Origin: Solirubrobacteraceae bacterium | GTDB lineage: Bacteria > Actinomycetota > Thermoleophilia > Solirubrobacterales > Solirubrobacteraceae | DNA length: 64,000 bases | NCBI GenBank assembly: GCA_030447275.1 | Contig: JAUJPF010000002.1 | Coordinates: forward strand, 124,001 to 188,000 | Reading direction: 5' to 3' | Shown here: positions 51,666-60,777 of the stretch, in pieces | How positions within the stretch are numbered: the stretch's first letter is position 1 | Layout of the letters: every line of letters starts with the position of its first letter | Program-made: the position numbers and the translations under genes | Notes under the pieces: model-generated | Seen by the model: only the letters and a program-made list of their open reading frames with translations | Database searches by the model: none | Told to the model about the DNA's origin: nothing

Positions 51666-53008
51666 TCAAGTCCCGCGCCGCTCGTGGACCTCGTAGACCC
51701 CGAAGCGGGCCACGCGTCGGTAGGTCGCGCGCAGGTGGTCGTCGAGCAGCGTGACGCCGGACGGGCGGCCCGATCCGTTGTCCTCGGGCGCCGTCCGCGG
51801 GTCGAACCAGCGCACGAGGACCTCCGGCTTCGCGCGCTCGAGGTCGGCGCGCATCTCGCGCTGCGCGTCGGCCTCGGTGACCACGCCCGGCTGCATGACG
51901 TCGTAGCGCGTCGGGTTGCGGCGCCCGGCGAGGACGTAGAGGAGCGGGTTGCCGACGGTCACCCGGTCAAAGCGCGGCGGCGCGACGAACAGCGAGCGGT
52001 CGCCGACGAAGTCGAGCACCCGCTTCGCGTCGCCGCGCTCCCCCGCCTCCCACGCGACCGCGCTGCGGTCGAGCGTGAGGACGCGGTCGGCGCCGTGCAG
52101 CGCGATCACCGCGACGACGACGAGCGCCGCGGTCCGGAAGCGGCGCGCGGCGACGAGCAGCACCGGCAGCACCGCGGCGAGCGGGACGAGGTGGAACTCG
52201 TCGGCGCGGCCGAGGAGGTAGACGAGCCCGGCGACCACCAGGGGGACGAGCGCGAGCGGCGGGCGGACGAACGCGGCCAGGACCGCTCCCGCGACGAGGA
52301 CCAGCGGCGCGTAGAGCTCGAGCAGCTTGTTCGGGTCGAGCGTGCCGGCGTCGAGCGGGAACGGCAGCCGCTGGAGGTCCTGGATGCCGAGGAAGCCGAC
52401 GGTCTGATCGAGCAGCTCGCCGGGGGCGACGAGGAGGAACGGCAGCCAGCCGGCGACCGCGACGGCGGCCGCGACCGCCACCGCGCGGGCGCTGCGCAAC
52501 CCGAGCGCCGCGGCGATCCCGATCTCCGGCCGGAAGACGGCGGCGAGGCCGGCGAGCGCGCGCCGGCGGCGTGCGGCCGCCGGGGCGCCAGCGCGAGGCC
52601 GCCGAGCCCGAGGGCCAGCGCCGCCGGGTTCGGGCCGGGGCCGGCCGGCCACGCCATGGCCAGCGCGACGGCGAGCCACGCCAAGAGCGCCGCCCGTTCC
52701 CCCGCCCCGTAGCGGCGCGCCAGCCGGTAGGCGAGCAGCGCGACGACGACGTTCAGCACGAGGCGCACCACGCGCCACGCCACCAGCGACCCTCCGAACG
52801 GCGCGAGCAGCAGCGGCTGTCCCGGCCCGTAGTTCCACCAGAAGTCGCGGTACGGCCACTGCCCGTCGCCGATCCGCTCCGCCGCCGCGAGCATCAGCCC
52901 CTCGTCGTGCGGCCCGACGCCCCACCAGACCGTCGCGGCGGAGGCGAGCGCCGCGCCGAGGATCAGTAGGAGCTCTCGCGATGCCCTCCCGCGGCGGGGC
53001 CACGCCAC
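51666..53008 (-). CDS. Polytopic mannosyltransferase-like membrane protein (one frameshift)
   Basis: From GTG 53008 the reading gives GVGPHDEGLMLAAAERIGDG and FWWNYGPGQPLLLAPFGG, then passes near 52,570 into another frame that continues GLAAVFRPEIGIAAALG to the stop. Together they form about 447 residues with ten or so helices and the acidic loop and YGPGQ motif of GT39/GT83-type enzymes. One missing base explains the break. It overlaps the GT2 gene upstream by 46 bases, so the two are coupled. The sugar is unknown. Confidence 0.72.
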
Positions 53009-53934
53009 GGCAGCGCCGGGACCACCGCCTCGATCGGCATCGCCGCCGAGCGGCGCAGCCGCCGGCGCTCGCGCAGGGTCGCCGGCAGCGCGGGCAGCGC
53101 CATCGCCAGCCCGCGCAGGTGCTCTCCCAGCCGTCCTTCGCGCGCCGCCTCCGCGATCCACGACGCCTGACGGTAGGCCACGGGCCCGATCCACCGCAGC
53201 GGGAAGGCCTTGGCGACGAGCAGCAGCGTGTTGCGGGCCATCCACGCGTCGACCGCGCGCTCGAGCTGGCCGGAGGAGCCGTGGCGCGCGTGCCGAGCGA
53301 CCGCGGGCTCGTAGCCGCAGCGCCAGCCGGCGAGCCGCAGCCGCAGCCCGAGATCGACGTCCTCGAGGTAGGAGAAGAGGCGCTCGTCGAAGCCGCCGGC
53401 GGCCAGCACCGCCGCCCGCCGGTAGACGGCGGCGCCGGCGCACGCGCTGAACGCCTCGCCCGGCTCGTCCCAGCGGCTGTCGTCGCGGCGCCCGTGGCCG
53501 CGCTGGTGCGCGACGCCGTCGCGGCGCAGCTCGGCGACCGCGTCGTCGAGCACGCCCGGGTCGTCGAGCAGCACCATCTTCGTCGCCACCGACCCGAGCG
53601 CGGCGTCGCCCTCGAGCCGCCCCGCCGCGCGCTCGAGCCAGCCGGGCTCGAGCTCGACGTCGGTGTTGACGAGCGCGACCGCGTCCGCCGTCGCCGCCTC
53701 GATCCCGCGGTTGGCGGCGAACGCGAAGCCGGTGTTCCGCCCCAGCTCGACGACGCGCAGCCCGCCGCCGCCCTCGCGCTCGCGCTCGCGCAGCAGCTCG
53801 AGTGACCCGTCGGTCGAGCCGTTGTCGACGACGATCACCTCGTCGGCCGGCCGCGTCTGCGCCGCGAGCGAGTCGAGCAGGCCGGGCAGCCAGAGCCGCC
53901 CGTTCCAGTTCGGGACGACGACCGCGGCGCGCAA
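52963..53934 (-). CDS. Family 2 glycosyltransferase (rhamnosyltransferase-like)
   Basis: The product is 323 residues. The GT-A start VVVPNWNGRLWLPGLLDSL, the VVDNGSTDGS donor site and FSYLEDVDLGLRLRLAGW match rhamnosyl- or galactofuranosyl-type GT2 enzymes. The start is a TTG only 4 bases after the GT4 stop, so translation is coupled. A C-terminal helical hairpin may touch the membrane. It should extend a cell-surface glycan. Confidence 0.88.
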   Translation of the reverse strand: MRAAVVVPNWNGRLWLPGLLDSLAAQTRPADEVIVVDNGSTDGSLELLREREREGGGGLRVVELGRNTGFAFAANRGIEAATADAVALVNTDVELEPGWLERAAGRLEGDAALGSVATKMVLLDDPGVLDDAVAELRRDGVAHQRGHGRRDDSRWDEPGEAFSACAGAAVYRRAAVLAAGGFDERLFSYLEDVDLGLRLRLAGWRCGYEPAVARHARHGSSGQLERAVDAWMARNTLLLVAKAFPLRWIGPVAYRQASWIAEAAREGRLGEHLRGLAMALPALPATLRERRRLRRSAAMPIEAVVPALPWRGPAAGGHRESSY

Positions 53935-53938
53935 GCGG

Positions 53939-55084
53939 CTACGACGCCAGCGCGAGCCCGCGCGGCCGGCGGCGGCGCAGCTCGCGCGGCGGGCGCTCGT
54001 CGGCCATGGCGTCGTCGACGATCGCGGTCATCCCGCGTCGGAAGTGGTCGACGTCGAAGCGCTCCGCGCTGCGCACGCAGGCCTGCGGGTCGATCGCCGT
54101 CGGGTCGAACGAGGCGACGACCCGGGCGAGCTCGTCGACCGTCGGCTCGTCGAAGAACGTCCCGTTGACGCCGTCGATGATCGTCTCGCGCGCGCCGCCG
54201 TCGCGCAGCGCGATGACGGGCCGGCCGGCGGCGTGCGCCTCGACCGCAGCGATCCCGAACTCCTCGGTGGCGGGCACGACGAGCGCACGGGCGCGTGCGA
54301 GCAGCCGGGCGACGTGCTCGTCGTCGAGGTAGCCCGCGAAGGTCACCGTCGGCCCGGCCATCCGCTGGAGGCGCCGCGCGTCGGGCCCGTTGCCGACGAC
54401 GACGAGCGGCAGGCGCAGGCGATCGAACGCGCGCACGGCGATGTCGATCCGCTTGTGCGGCATCAGCTCCGACAGCACCACGTAGGCGTCGCCGACGTCG
54501 TCGCTCGGCGTGAAGCGGGCGGTGTCGACCGGCGGGTGCAGCACCTCGGCGTCGCGGTTGAAGTAGCGGCCGATCCGGCGGCGGGTGGTCTCGGAGATCG
54601 CGACGTACCGGTCGACGCGCTGCGCGGCGATGAAGTCCCACTGGCGCCAGCGCTTGAGGATCACGGCGAGCGCGGCACGCGTGAACGGGTCGCGCCGGGC
54701 AAGCGTCGCCTCGCGGGCGTTCCACGCGTAGCGAAACGGGTTGTAGCAGTAGCAGACGTGGGCCGCGTCCTCGCGGACGAGGACGCCGTGCGCCCACGCG
54801 CTCGAGCTGGAGATGACGAGGTCGTAGGCGGAGAGGTCGAGTGCCTCCATCGCGTAGGGGTAGAGCGGAAGGAGGGCGCGAAAGGTGCGCGCGGACGGCC
54901 GCAACCGCTGGAGGAACGACGTGTTCACGTCCCTGTGCGCGAACCAGCCCTCCGTCCCCCGCTCGTCGTAGACCGCCGTGTAGACGTCGGCCTGCGGGTA
55001 CAGGTCGCAGAGCGCCGCGAAGACGCGCTCTGCGCCGCGGACGTCGACGAGGAAGTCGTGCACGAGCGCGATGCGTGGCTCCAT
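53939..55084 (-). CDS. Family 4 glycosyltransferase
   Basis: The product is 381 residues in a GT-B fold. It begins with IALVHDFLVDVRGAERVFAAL, has the donor-site EEFGIAAVEAHAAGRPVIA and ends in a basic tail. The N-terminal motif RGAERV is typical of mannosyl- and glucosyltransferases in exopolysaccharide clusters. ATG 55084 has TACACT 9 bases upstream. It heads the GT2 and mannosyltransferase run. Confidence 0.9.
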   Translation of the reverse strand: MEPRIALVHDFLVDVRGAERVFAALCDLYPQADVYTAVYDERGTEGWFAHRDVNTSFLQRLRPSARTFRALLPLYPYAMEALDLSAYDLVISSSSAWAHGVLVREDAAHVCYCYNPFRYAWNAREATLARRDPFTRAALAVILKRWRQWDFIAAQRVDRYVAISETTRRRIGRYFNRDAEVLHPPVDTARFTPSDDVGDAYVVLSELMPHKRIDIAVRAFDRLRLPLVVVGNGPDARRLQRMAGPTVTFAGYLDDEHVARLLARARALVVPATEEFGIAAVEAHAAGRPVIALRDGGARETIIDGVNGTFFDEPTVDELARVVASFDPTAIDPQACVRSAERFDVDHFRRGMTAIVDDAMADERPPRELRRRRPRGLALAS

Positions 55085-55093
55085 GAGCGGCCG

Positions 55094-55099
55094 AGTGTA
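55094..55099 (-). promoter_or_regulatory. Leaderless -10 box (TACACT) of the GT4-GT2 operon
   Basis: TACACT lies 9 bases before ATG 55084, in a 33-base gap shared with the divergent glycoside hydrolase. Confidence 0.55.
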
Positions 55100-55117
55100 T
55101 GGCACGCTCCCCGGCCC

Positions 55118-56188
55118 ATGATCGCGGCTCGCCCGATCCTCGTCGCCGTGCTCGCACTGCTCCTGACGCTCGTCGCCGCCGCGCCGGCGGGCGCCGCGAC
55201 GCCCCGCGGGTTCTTCGGCGTGATGCTCGACGGGCCCGCGCTGGAGCCCGGGATCGACCTCGACGCCGAGACCCGGACGATGGCCGCTTCGGGGGTGGGC
55301 TCGATCCGCGCCGCGTTCTACTGGCGCGCCATGCAGCCCCGGCAGGGAGAGCCGATCGACTTCGCCCAGACCGACCGCCTGGTGGCCGCGGCGGCGCGCG
55401 CGGGGCTGCGCGTGTTCCCGACCATCTTCCGCGCGCCGGCCTGGGCGACCGGAGGCGACCAGCGCGAGGGCGCCGTCCCGAAGGACCCCGCCACGTACGC
55501 CGGCTTCGTCGCCGAGGTCGTCAGGCGCTACGGCCGCGGGGGGAGCTTCTGGGCCACGGCGGGCGTGCCGGTGGTCCCGATCTTCTCGTGGCAGGTGTGG
55601 AACGAGCCCGACATCGGCCGCTACTGGCAGGGCAACCCGTGGCCGTCGACCTACCTGACGTTGCTGCGCGCGGCGGGGCCGGCGATCAAGGCCGTCGACC
55701 CGTCGGCGCAGGTGGTCGCCGCCGGGCTGACCAACGAGAGCTGGAACGACCTCCGCAAGCTCTACGACGCCGGCGCCAAGGGCCTGTTCGACGCCGCGGC
55801 CATCCATCCGTTCAGCCGCCGCCCGTCCAACGTCCTGAAGATCGTCCGGCTCGCCCGCACGGTGATGCGCAGGCACGGCGAGGCCGCGAAGCCGCTCGTC
55901 CTGAGCGAGATCTCGTGGTCCTCGGGCAGGGGCCGGTCGACGCTCAACTACGGGTGGGAGACCACGGAGCGCGGCCAGGCGGCCCGCATCCGCCAGATCC
56001 TGCCGATGCTCGCCGCCGAGCGACGCCGCGCGCGGATCCAGGCCGTCTACTGGTACACGTGGCTGTCGCCCGCCCCCGGCGAGAAGGAGTCGTTCTCCTA
56101 CGCGGGGCTGCGCCGGATGCGGAACGGCAAGCCGGTGAGCAAGCCGGCGCTGCGCGCGTTCAGGGCAGCCGTGCGAACGCTGCGCTGA
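55118..56188 (+). CDS. Secreted glycoside hydrolase, clan GH-A (GH39/GH5-like)
   Basis: The product is 356 residues. A signal peptide (to about 27, PAGAA) is followed by a TIM barrel with the acid/base Glu in SWQVWNEPDIGRYW and the nucleophile Glu in LVLSEISWSSG. A YWYTWLSP strand lies near the end. It probably trims polysaccharide outside the cell, perhaps the product of this cluster. The 3' end overlaps the convergent ATP-grasp remnant by 29 bases. Confidence 0.87.
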   Translation: MIAARPILVAVLALLLTLVAAAPAGAATPRGFFGVMLDGPALEPGIDLDAETRTMAASGVGSIRAAFYWRAMQPRQGEPIDFAQTDRLVAAAARAGLRVFPTIFRAPAWATGGDQREGAVPKDPATYAGFVAEVVRRYGRGGSFWATAGVPVVPIFSWQVWNEPDIGRYWQGNPWPSTYLTLLRAAGPAIKAVDPSAQVVAAGLTNESWNDLRKLYDAGAKGLFDAAAIHPFSRRPSNVLKIVRLARTVMRRHGEAAKPLVLSEISWSSGRGRSTLNYGWETTERGQAARIRQILPMLAAERRRARIQAVYWYTWLSPAPGEKESFSYAGLRRMRNGKPVSKPALRAFRAAVRTLR

Positions 56189-56602
56189 ACGCGTCGGCGT
56201 AGCGGTCGGCGGCGCCGGGGGAGCGGCCGAGGAAGAGCTGGGGCTCGATCGCCTCGAGCTCGATGAGGCGGAGCGTCCCGTCGGCGGCGCGGACGAGGTC
56301 GACGCGGGCGTAGAGCAGCGGCTCGCCCGCGGCGGCGCGCGCCGCGTCGGCGACGGCGAGCGCCTCGGGCCACGGGACCTCGGCGTGCGCGCCGCCTCGA
56401 CCCAGAGACGGTCCGCGTAGTCCCAGGTCGAGCGGAGGAGGACGGCGTCGAACGCGCGCCAGTCGGCGGCGGCGTCGCTCCAGACCTGCGGCCGAGCGTC
56501 GACGCCGCGCTCGCGAAGCGCGTCGAGGAGCGGGGCGGAGTCCGCGTCGAGGCCGGGGAGGGCGGCGCTCGTCGCGACCGCGATGCGGCGGGCAGCGGCC
56601 AC
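56160..56602 (-). pseudogene. ATP-grasp protein with large internal deletion
   Basis: The N-terminal part (RIAVATSAALPGLDADSAPL and FDAVLLRSTWDYADR) and the C-terminal part (EPLLYARVDLVRAADGTLRL and ELEAIEPQLFLGRSPGAA) are both clear pieces of a RimK-like ATP-grasp protein. Full-length relatives have about 270-300 residues. Here only about 147 codons remain and the two ends are in different frames. The central ATP-binding region is missing near 56,390-56,410. This is either a real deletion or a misassembly. GTG 56602 lies 5 bases after the glycosyltransferase stop. Confidence 0.7.
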
Positions 56603-56607
56603 GCGGC

Positions 56608-57780
56608 CTACGCCGCCGGCCGGAGCAGCCGGCCCACGAGCGCGTGGACCTGGTCGACCGTCGCGTCCCACGTGAACCCGCGCGCGCGCTCGACCCCCGC
56701 AGCGGCGAGGCGCGCGGCCTCGTGCTCGTCGCCCAGCAGCCTCGCGAGCGCGTCCGCGATGCCCACCGAATCGGTCGGGTCCACGAGCACCCCGGCGTCG
56801 CCGACGACCTCGACGAGCCCACCCCGCCCGGCGACCAGCACCGGAACCCCGGAGGCCATCGCCTCGAGCGCCGGGAGCCCGAACCCCTCGTAGAGCGAAG
56901 GGAGCACGAAGGCCCGCGCGCCGGCGTAGAGGCCCGGAAGGTGCGCGTCCGGCACGTGGTCGAGGAACCGCACGCCGTCGGCGACGCCCCCGGCGCCCCC
57001 CGCACGCGCGCCTCCGCCGCCCTCCTCGCGGAACTGCGGCCGCGCGCCGCCCGCCGCAACCACCTCGATCCCCTCCGCGCGCAGCCGCGCGGCGGCGGGC
57101 GCGAGCGCGGCGAGGTTCTTGCGCGCGGTGCGGCTGGCGACGGTGAGGACGTACGGGCGGTCGAGGGCGAGGGCGGCACGGGCGGGGTCGGGGTCGGAGT
57201 CGGGGTGGAAGCGGTGGTCGACGCCTCCGGGGATGACGGTGATCTTCTCCGGATCGGCGTGGAGAAGGTCGATCAGCTCGTGCCGAGAGAACTGTGAGAC
57301 TGTCACGAGATGCACCGCCCTCCGTGCGAGCGCCGGCAGCACCGCCCGCTGCCAGGCCACGTAGAGCCGCGAGTACCAGGCGGGCTCGCGCAGGGCGGCG
57401 GCGTCGTGGACCACGACGACGTTGCGCCCGAAGCCCAGCGGGGCGAGGTTCGCCGGGTTGAGCAGCAGCGGAGCGCGCTCGCGGGCGGCCACCGCCGGCA
57501 GCACGACCTGCTCCCAGCCGTGCCCGGCCCGATGGACGAGCCCCGCCGGCGGCCGCACCACCCGATAGCCGGCCGGATCGACGCGCGGGAGGCGCGCGCT
57601 CAGCTCGCGGGCCCACCGCTCGACGCCGCCGAGCTCCGGCCGCGCGGCGGCGCGCGCGGTGATGAGGACGGGGCCGCCCCGCCCGACGCCGCCACTCCCC
57701 GCCGCGACGGACCGGCGCGGTGGGACGGGGCCGCCCCACTCCGGGTCGCGGGGGCTCGGATGCTCGGGGCCGGGGGCCAT
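56608..57780 (-). CDS. Family 4 glycosyltransferase
   Basis: The product is 390 residues as read from ATG 57780. The core begins at about residue 38 (VLITARAAARPELGGVERWA), with NVVVVHDAAALREPAWYSRLY in the N-domain and LYEGFGLPALEAMASGVPVL as the GT4 donor site. The first 35 residues are Pro/Gly-rich and may not be translated. Its start codon shares a base with the TTG of the divergent glycosyltransferase, so no separate intergenic promoter exists. Confidence 0.85.
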   Translation of the reverse strand: MAPGPEHPSPRDPEWGGPVPPRRSVAAGSGGVGRGGPVLITARAAARPELGGVERWARELSARLPRVDPAGYRVVRPPAGLVHRAGHGWEQVVLPAVAARERAPLLLNPANLAPLGFGRNVVVVHDAAALREPAWYSRLYVAWQRAVLPALARRAVHLVTVSQFSRHELIDLLHADPEKITVIPGGVDHRFHPDSDPDPARAALALDRPYVLTVASRTARKNLAALAPAAARLRAEGIEVVAAGGARPQFREEGGGGARAGGAGGVADGVRFLDHVPDAHLPGLYAGARAFVLPSLYEGFGLPALEAMASGVPVLVAGRGGLVEVVGDAGVLVDPTDSVGIADALARLLGDEHEAARLAAAGVERARGFTWDATVDQVHALVGRLLRPAA

Positions 57781-58857
57781 TGAGAGTCGGCGTCGACGCG
57801 CGCCACCTCGCCGGGGGCCGCGGGGTGGCGCACTATACGGCCGCGATGCTCGGCGCCCTGGCCGCCGGGTTCCCGCAGGACGAGCTGCGACTCTTCGTCC
57901 CCGGCCGGGCGCCGCTCGCGCTCGCCGCGCCCGACCGTCCGAACGTTGCCGTCGTCCGCCACCGGCTCCCGTCGCGTGCGCTCTTCGGACCCGCCGCCCT
58001 CACGCGCCGGCCCGCGCTCGACGCGCTGCTCGGCGGCGGACTCGACGTCCTGTGGATCCCGGCGCTGGCTGCCGGTCGCGCCCGGCCGCACGCCGTACGT
58101 GCTGACCCTCCACGACCTCTCGTGGGTCCACCACCCCGAGTGGTTCACGCCCTACGAGCGCGTCTGGCACCGCGCCGGGCGGCTCGACCAGCTCGCGGGA
58201 CGCGCAAGCGCGGTCGTCGCCGTCTCGGCCGAGACCCGCGCCGACGCGGTGGTCACCTGGCGGCTCGACCCCGACCGCGTCCACATCGTCCGCTCCGGGG
58301 TGCCGCCCGCCGGGGAACCGGCCCCGCGCCCAGACTGGCTGCCCGCCCGGTACGTCCTCGCCGTCGGCGCGCTCGAGCCGCGCAAGGACCCCGAGCTGCT
58401 CGTCGAAGCCCACGCCCTCGCCACCAGCAGCGGCCTCGACGCCGAGCTCGTCCTCGCCGGCCGCGGCCGGCTCGCGCCGAAGCTGCGCGGACCGCGCGTG
58501 CACCTCGTCGAGGACGCCGACGGCCCCCTCCTCCAGCGGCTCTACGCCGACGGCCTCGCGCTCGCCGCCCCCGCCCGCCACGAGGGCTTCGGCTTCACCC
58601 CGCTCGAAGCCGCCCGCGCCGGGACGCCGTCGGTCGTGGCCGACCTCGCCGTCTACGACGAGACGCTCGGCGACGCCGCGCTGCGCGCCCCCGCAGGCGA
58701 CGCGCAAGCATGGGCCGGCGCGCTCCTGCGCATCGCGACCGACCGCGACCTCGCACAGCGGCTCGCCGCCGACGCAGCCAACGCGGCGCGCGCGCTGAGC
58801 TGGGAGCGGGCCGCGGCGCAAGTGCGCGAAACACTCGCGAAGGCGGCCAGACGATGA
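57780..58857 (+). CDS. Family 4 glycosyltransferase (one frameshift)
   Basis: From TTG 57780 the frame gives RVGVDARHLAGGRGVAHYTA and runs to about 58,080. It then continues in another frame with TPYVLTLHDLSWVHHPEWF, VSAETRADAVV, VGALEPRKDPELLVEAH and ARHEGFGFTPLEAARAGTPS. Together this is a normal GT4 enzyme of about 358 residues of the mannosyltransferase MtfB/WbaZ type. The shift is equal to one extra or two missing bases near 58,070-58,090. The stop overlaps the following GT2 gene (ATGA). Confidence 0.78.
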
Positions 58858-59684
58858 CCGCCTTCGACGTCGTCGTCGTGATCCACGACTCCGCCCCGGT
58901 GCTCACCCGCCTGCTCGAGTCGCTCGACCGCCACGCCGCGGGCGCGGCACGCACGATCGTCGACACCGGCTCCACCGACGACGGAGCGGAACGAGCGCGC
59001 GAATGGGCCGCGGAGGTCCTCGAGCTGCCCGACAACCCCGGCTTCGGCGCCGCCAACAACGCGGGCGTCGAACGCGCCCGCCACGACGTCACCGCCCTGC
59101 TCAACCCCGACGTGGAGCTGCTCGACGACGGCCTGCTCCGCCTCGTCGAGCGCGCCCGCGACACCGACGCGCTCCTCTTCCCCCGCCTCCTCAACCCCGA
59201 CGGCACGGTCCAGGACTCCGCCCACCCCGTCCCCGGCCGCGCACGCGAGCTGCTGCCCGCGCTGGTCCATCCGCGCGCGCTGCCGAAGCCGCTGCGCGAA
59301 CGCGCCCAGCCGTGGCGCTCCGACCGACGCACACAGATCGGCTGGGCCACCGCCGCCGCGCTCGTCGCCCGCACCGACGTCCTGCGCCGCCTCGGCCCCT
59401 TCGACCCCCACGCCTTCCTGTGGTTCGAGGACATGGACCTCTGCCTGCGCGCCCGCCGCGCCGAGCTGCACCCCGACGTCGCGCTCCTGCACACCGGCGG
59501 CCACTCGACCGGGGAGGAGTTCGATGCCCGGGCCCGCCGCCGGCGCGAGGTCGTCGAGCAGCGCCTGGGCCGACGCGCGCGCAGGCTCGACGACCTCGCC
59601 CAGGCCATCACCTTCGCCCGTGGGGCGCCGCTGAAGCCGCGTGCCCGTGCCCAGCTGCGCGCGCTGCGGCGCGCCCGCGGGTAG
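58854..59684 (+). CDS. Family 2 glycosyltransferase
   Basis: The product is 276 residues with VVVVIHDSAPVLTRLLESL, a donor site IVDTGSTDDG, NPDVELLDDGL and FLWFEDMDLCLRARRA, the pattern of rhamnosyl-type GT2 proteins. The ATG overlaps the stop of the GT4 gene. It is the last glycosyltransferase of the region. The C-terminus is basic and may sit at the membrane. Confidence 0.88.
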   Translation: MTAFDVVVVIHDSAPVLTRLLESLDRHAAGAARTIVDTGSTDDGAERAREWAAEVLELPDNPGFGAANNAGVERARHDVTALLNPDVELLDDGLLRLVERARDTDALLFPRLLNPDGTVQDSAHPVPGRARELLPALVHPRALPKPLRERAQPWRSDRRTQIGWATAAALVARTDVLRRLGPFDPHAFLWFEDMDLCLRARRAELHPDVALLHTGGHSTGEEFDARARRRREVVEQRLGRRARRLDDLAQAITFARGAPLKPRARAQLRALRRARG

Positions 59685-59693
59685 CCCGGCCGG

Positions 59694-60677
59694 ATGACCC
59701 AGTTCTGGTTCGCCGCCTCCACCGAGGAGTTCCGCCCGCCCGAGCTCGTCGAGCAGTGCCGCGCGGCCGAGGACGCCGGCTTCGACGCCCTCGGCGTCTC
59801 CGACCACTTCGCCCCCTGGTGGCCGGAGGGCAAGGCGTCCAGCGCCTGGGTCCACCTCGGCGCCGTCGGCCAGGTCACGACGAAGCCGATCGGCACCGGC
59901 GTCACGCCGATCGTCCACCACTACCACCCGGGCGTCGTCGCCCAGACGTTCATGTCGCTCGAGGCGCTCTACCCCGGGCGCGTGTGGCTCGGCGTGGGCT
60001 CCGGCGAGTCGGTCAACGAGGTGCCGCTCGGCCTCGACTGGCCGTCCCCCGGCGAGCAGATCCAGCGCATGGACCGCGGGCTCGAGGCGATCACCCGGCT
60101 GTGGGACGGCGAGACCGTGACGATGGACGGCGGCTGGTTCGGGCTCCGCGAGGCGAAGCTCTACACGCGCAGCGAGACGCGCCCGAAGCTCTACGTCTCC
60201 GCGTTCGGCCCGAAGGCCGCGGCGGTGGCCGGCCGCTACGGCGACGGCCTGTGGACGCTCCCCGACCCCGACTCCGCGCCCGAGGTCATCGACGCCTACC
60301 GCGAGGCGTGCGCGAGGAGCGGCAGGCAGGAGGGCGAGATCATCATGCAGGCGGGCTTCCACCTCGCCGACGACGAGCAGCGCGCCATCGACGGGGCGCG
60401 CCACTGGAAGCCGACGCAACTCCCCGAGGTCTACACGAGGGACATCCACGATCCGGCCGAGAAGCAGCGCCTGGCGGCCGAGAAGGTGAGCGACGAGGAG
60501 TTCGCCCACGAGGGCTTTTTGATCGGCGCCGACGCCGGCGAGCACGTCGAGCGGATTCGCGCGATGGAGGGGCTCGGCGCGACCGTGGTCTGCCTCCAGC
60601 TCGTGGGCAACGCCGATCCGATGGGCTCGATCCGGCGCTACGGCGCCGAGGTCCTTCCCGAGCTGCGCGGCGCCTGA
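59694..60677 (+). CDS. Coenzyme F420-dependent oxidoreductase, G6PDH-like (LLM class)
   Basis: The product is 327 residues and follows the F420-dependent glucose-6-phosphate-dehydrogenase-like pattern: SDHFAPWWPEGKASSAWVHL, TGVTPIVHHYHPGVVAQTF, WLGVGSGESVNEVPLG and YVSAFGPKAAAVAGRYGDG. It should reduce F420 with a sugar phosphate or another small alcohol. F420 use fits a high-GC actinobacterium. It lies 9 bases after the GT2 gene. Confidence 0.9.
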   Translation: MTQFWFAASTEEFRPPELVEQCRAAEDAGFDALGVSDHFAPWWPEGKASSAWVHLGAVGQVTTKPIGTGVTPIVHHYHPGVVAQTFMSLEALYPGRVWLGVGSGESVNEVPLGLDWPSPGEQIQRMDRGLEAITRLWDGETVTMDGGWFGLREAKLYTRSETRPKLYVSAFGPKAAAVAGRYGDGLWTLPDPDSAPEVIDAYREACARSGRQEGEIIMQAGFHLADDEQRAIDGARHWKPTQLPEVYTRDIHDPAEKQRLAAEKVSDEEFAHEGFLIGADAGEHVERIRAMEGLGATVVCLQLVGNADPMGSIRRYGAEVLPELRGA

Positions 60678-60777
60678 CCACTCGCCAACCGTCCGCGCTT
60701 CGGTGCGTTGACGCTCATGTAGGACAAGCGTCCAAGATGCAGGGACTTGGCCCCTGGGTCGGGAAAAGGGTCACGCA

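Noticed and set aside
60681..60777. Possible second riboswitch before the HD-GYP gene
   Set aside because: Only short imperfect pairings are seen and the GEMM core is absent.
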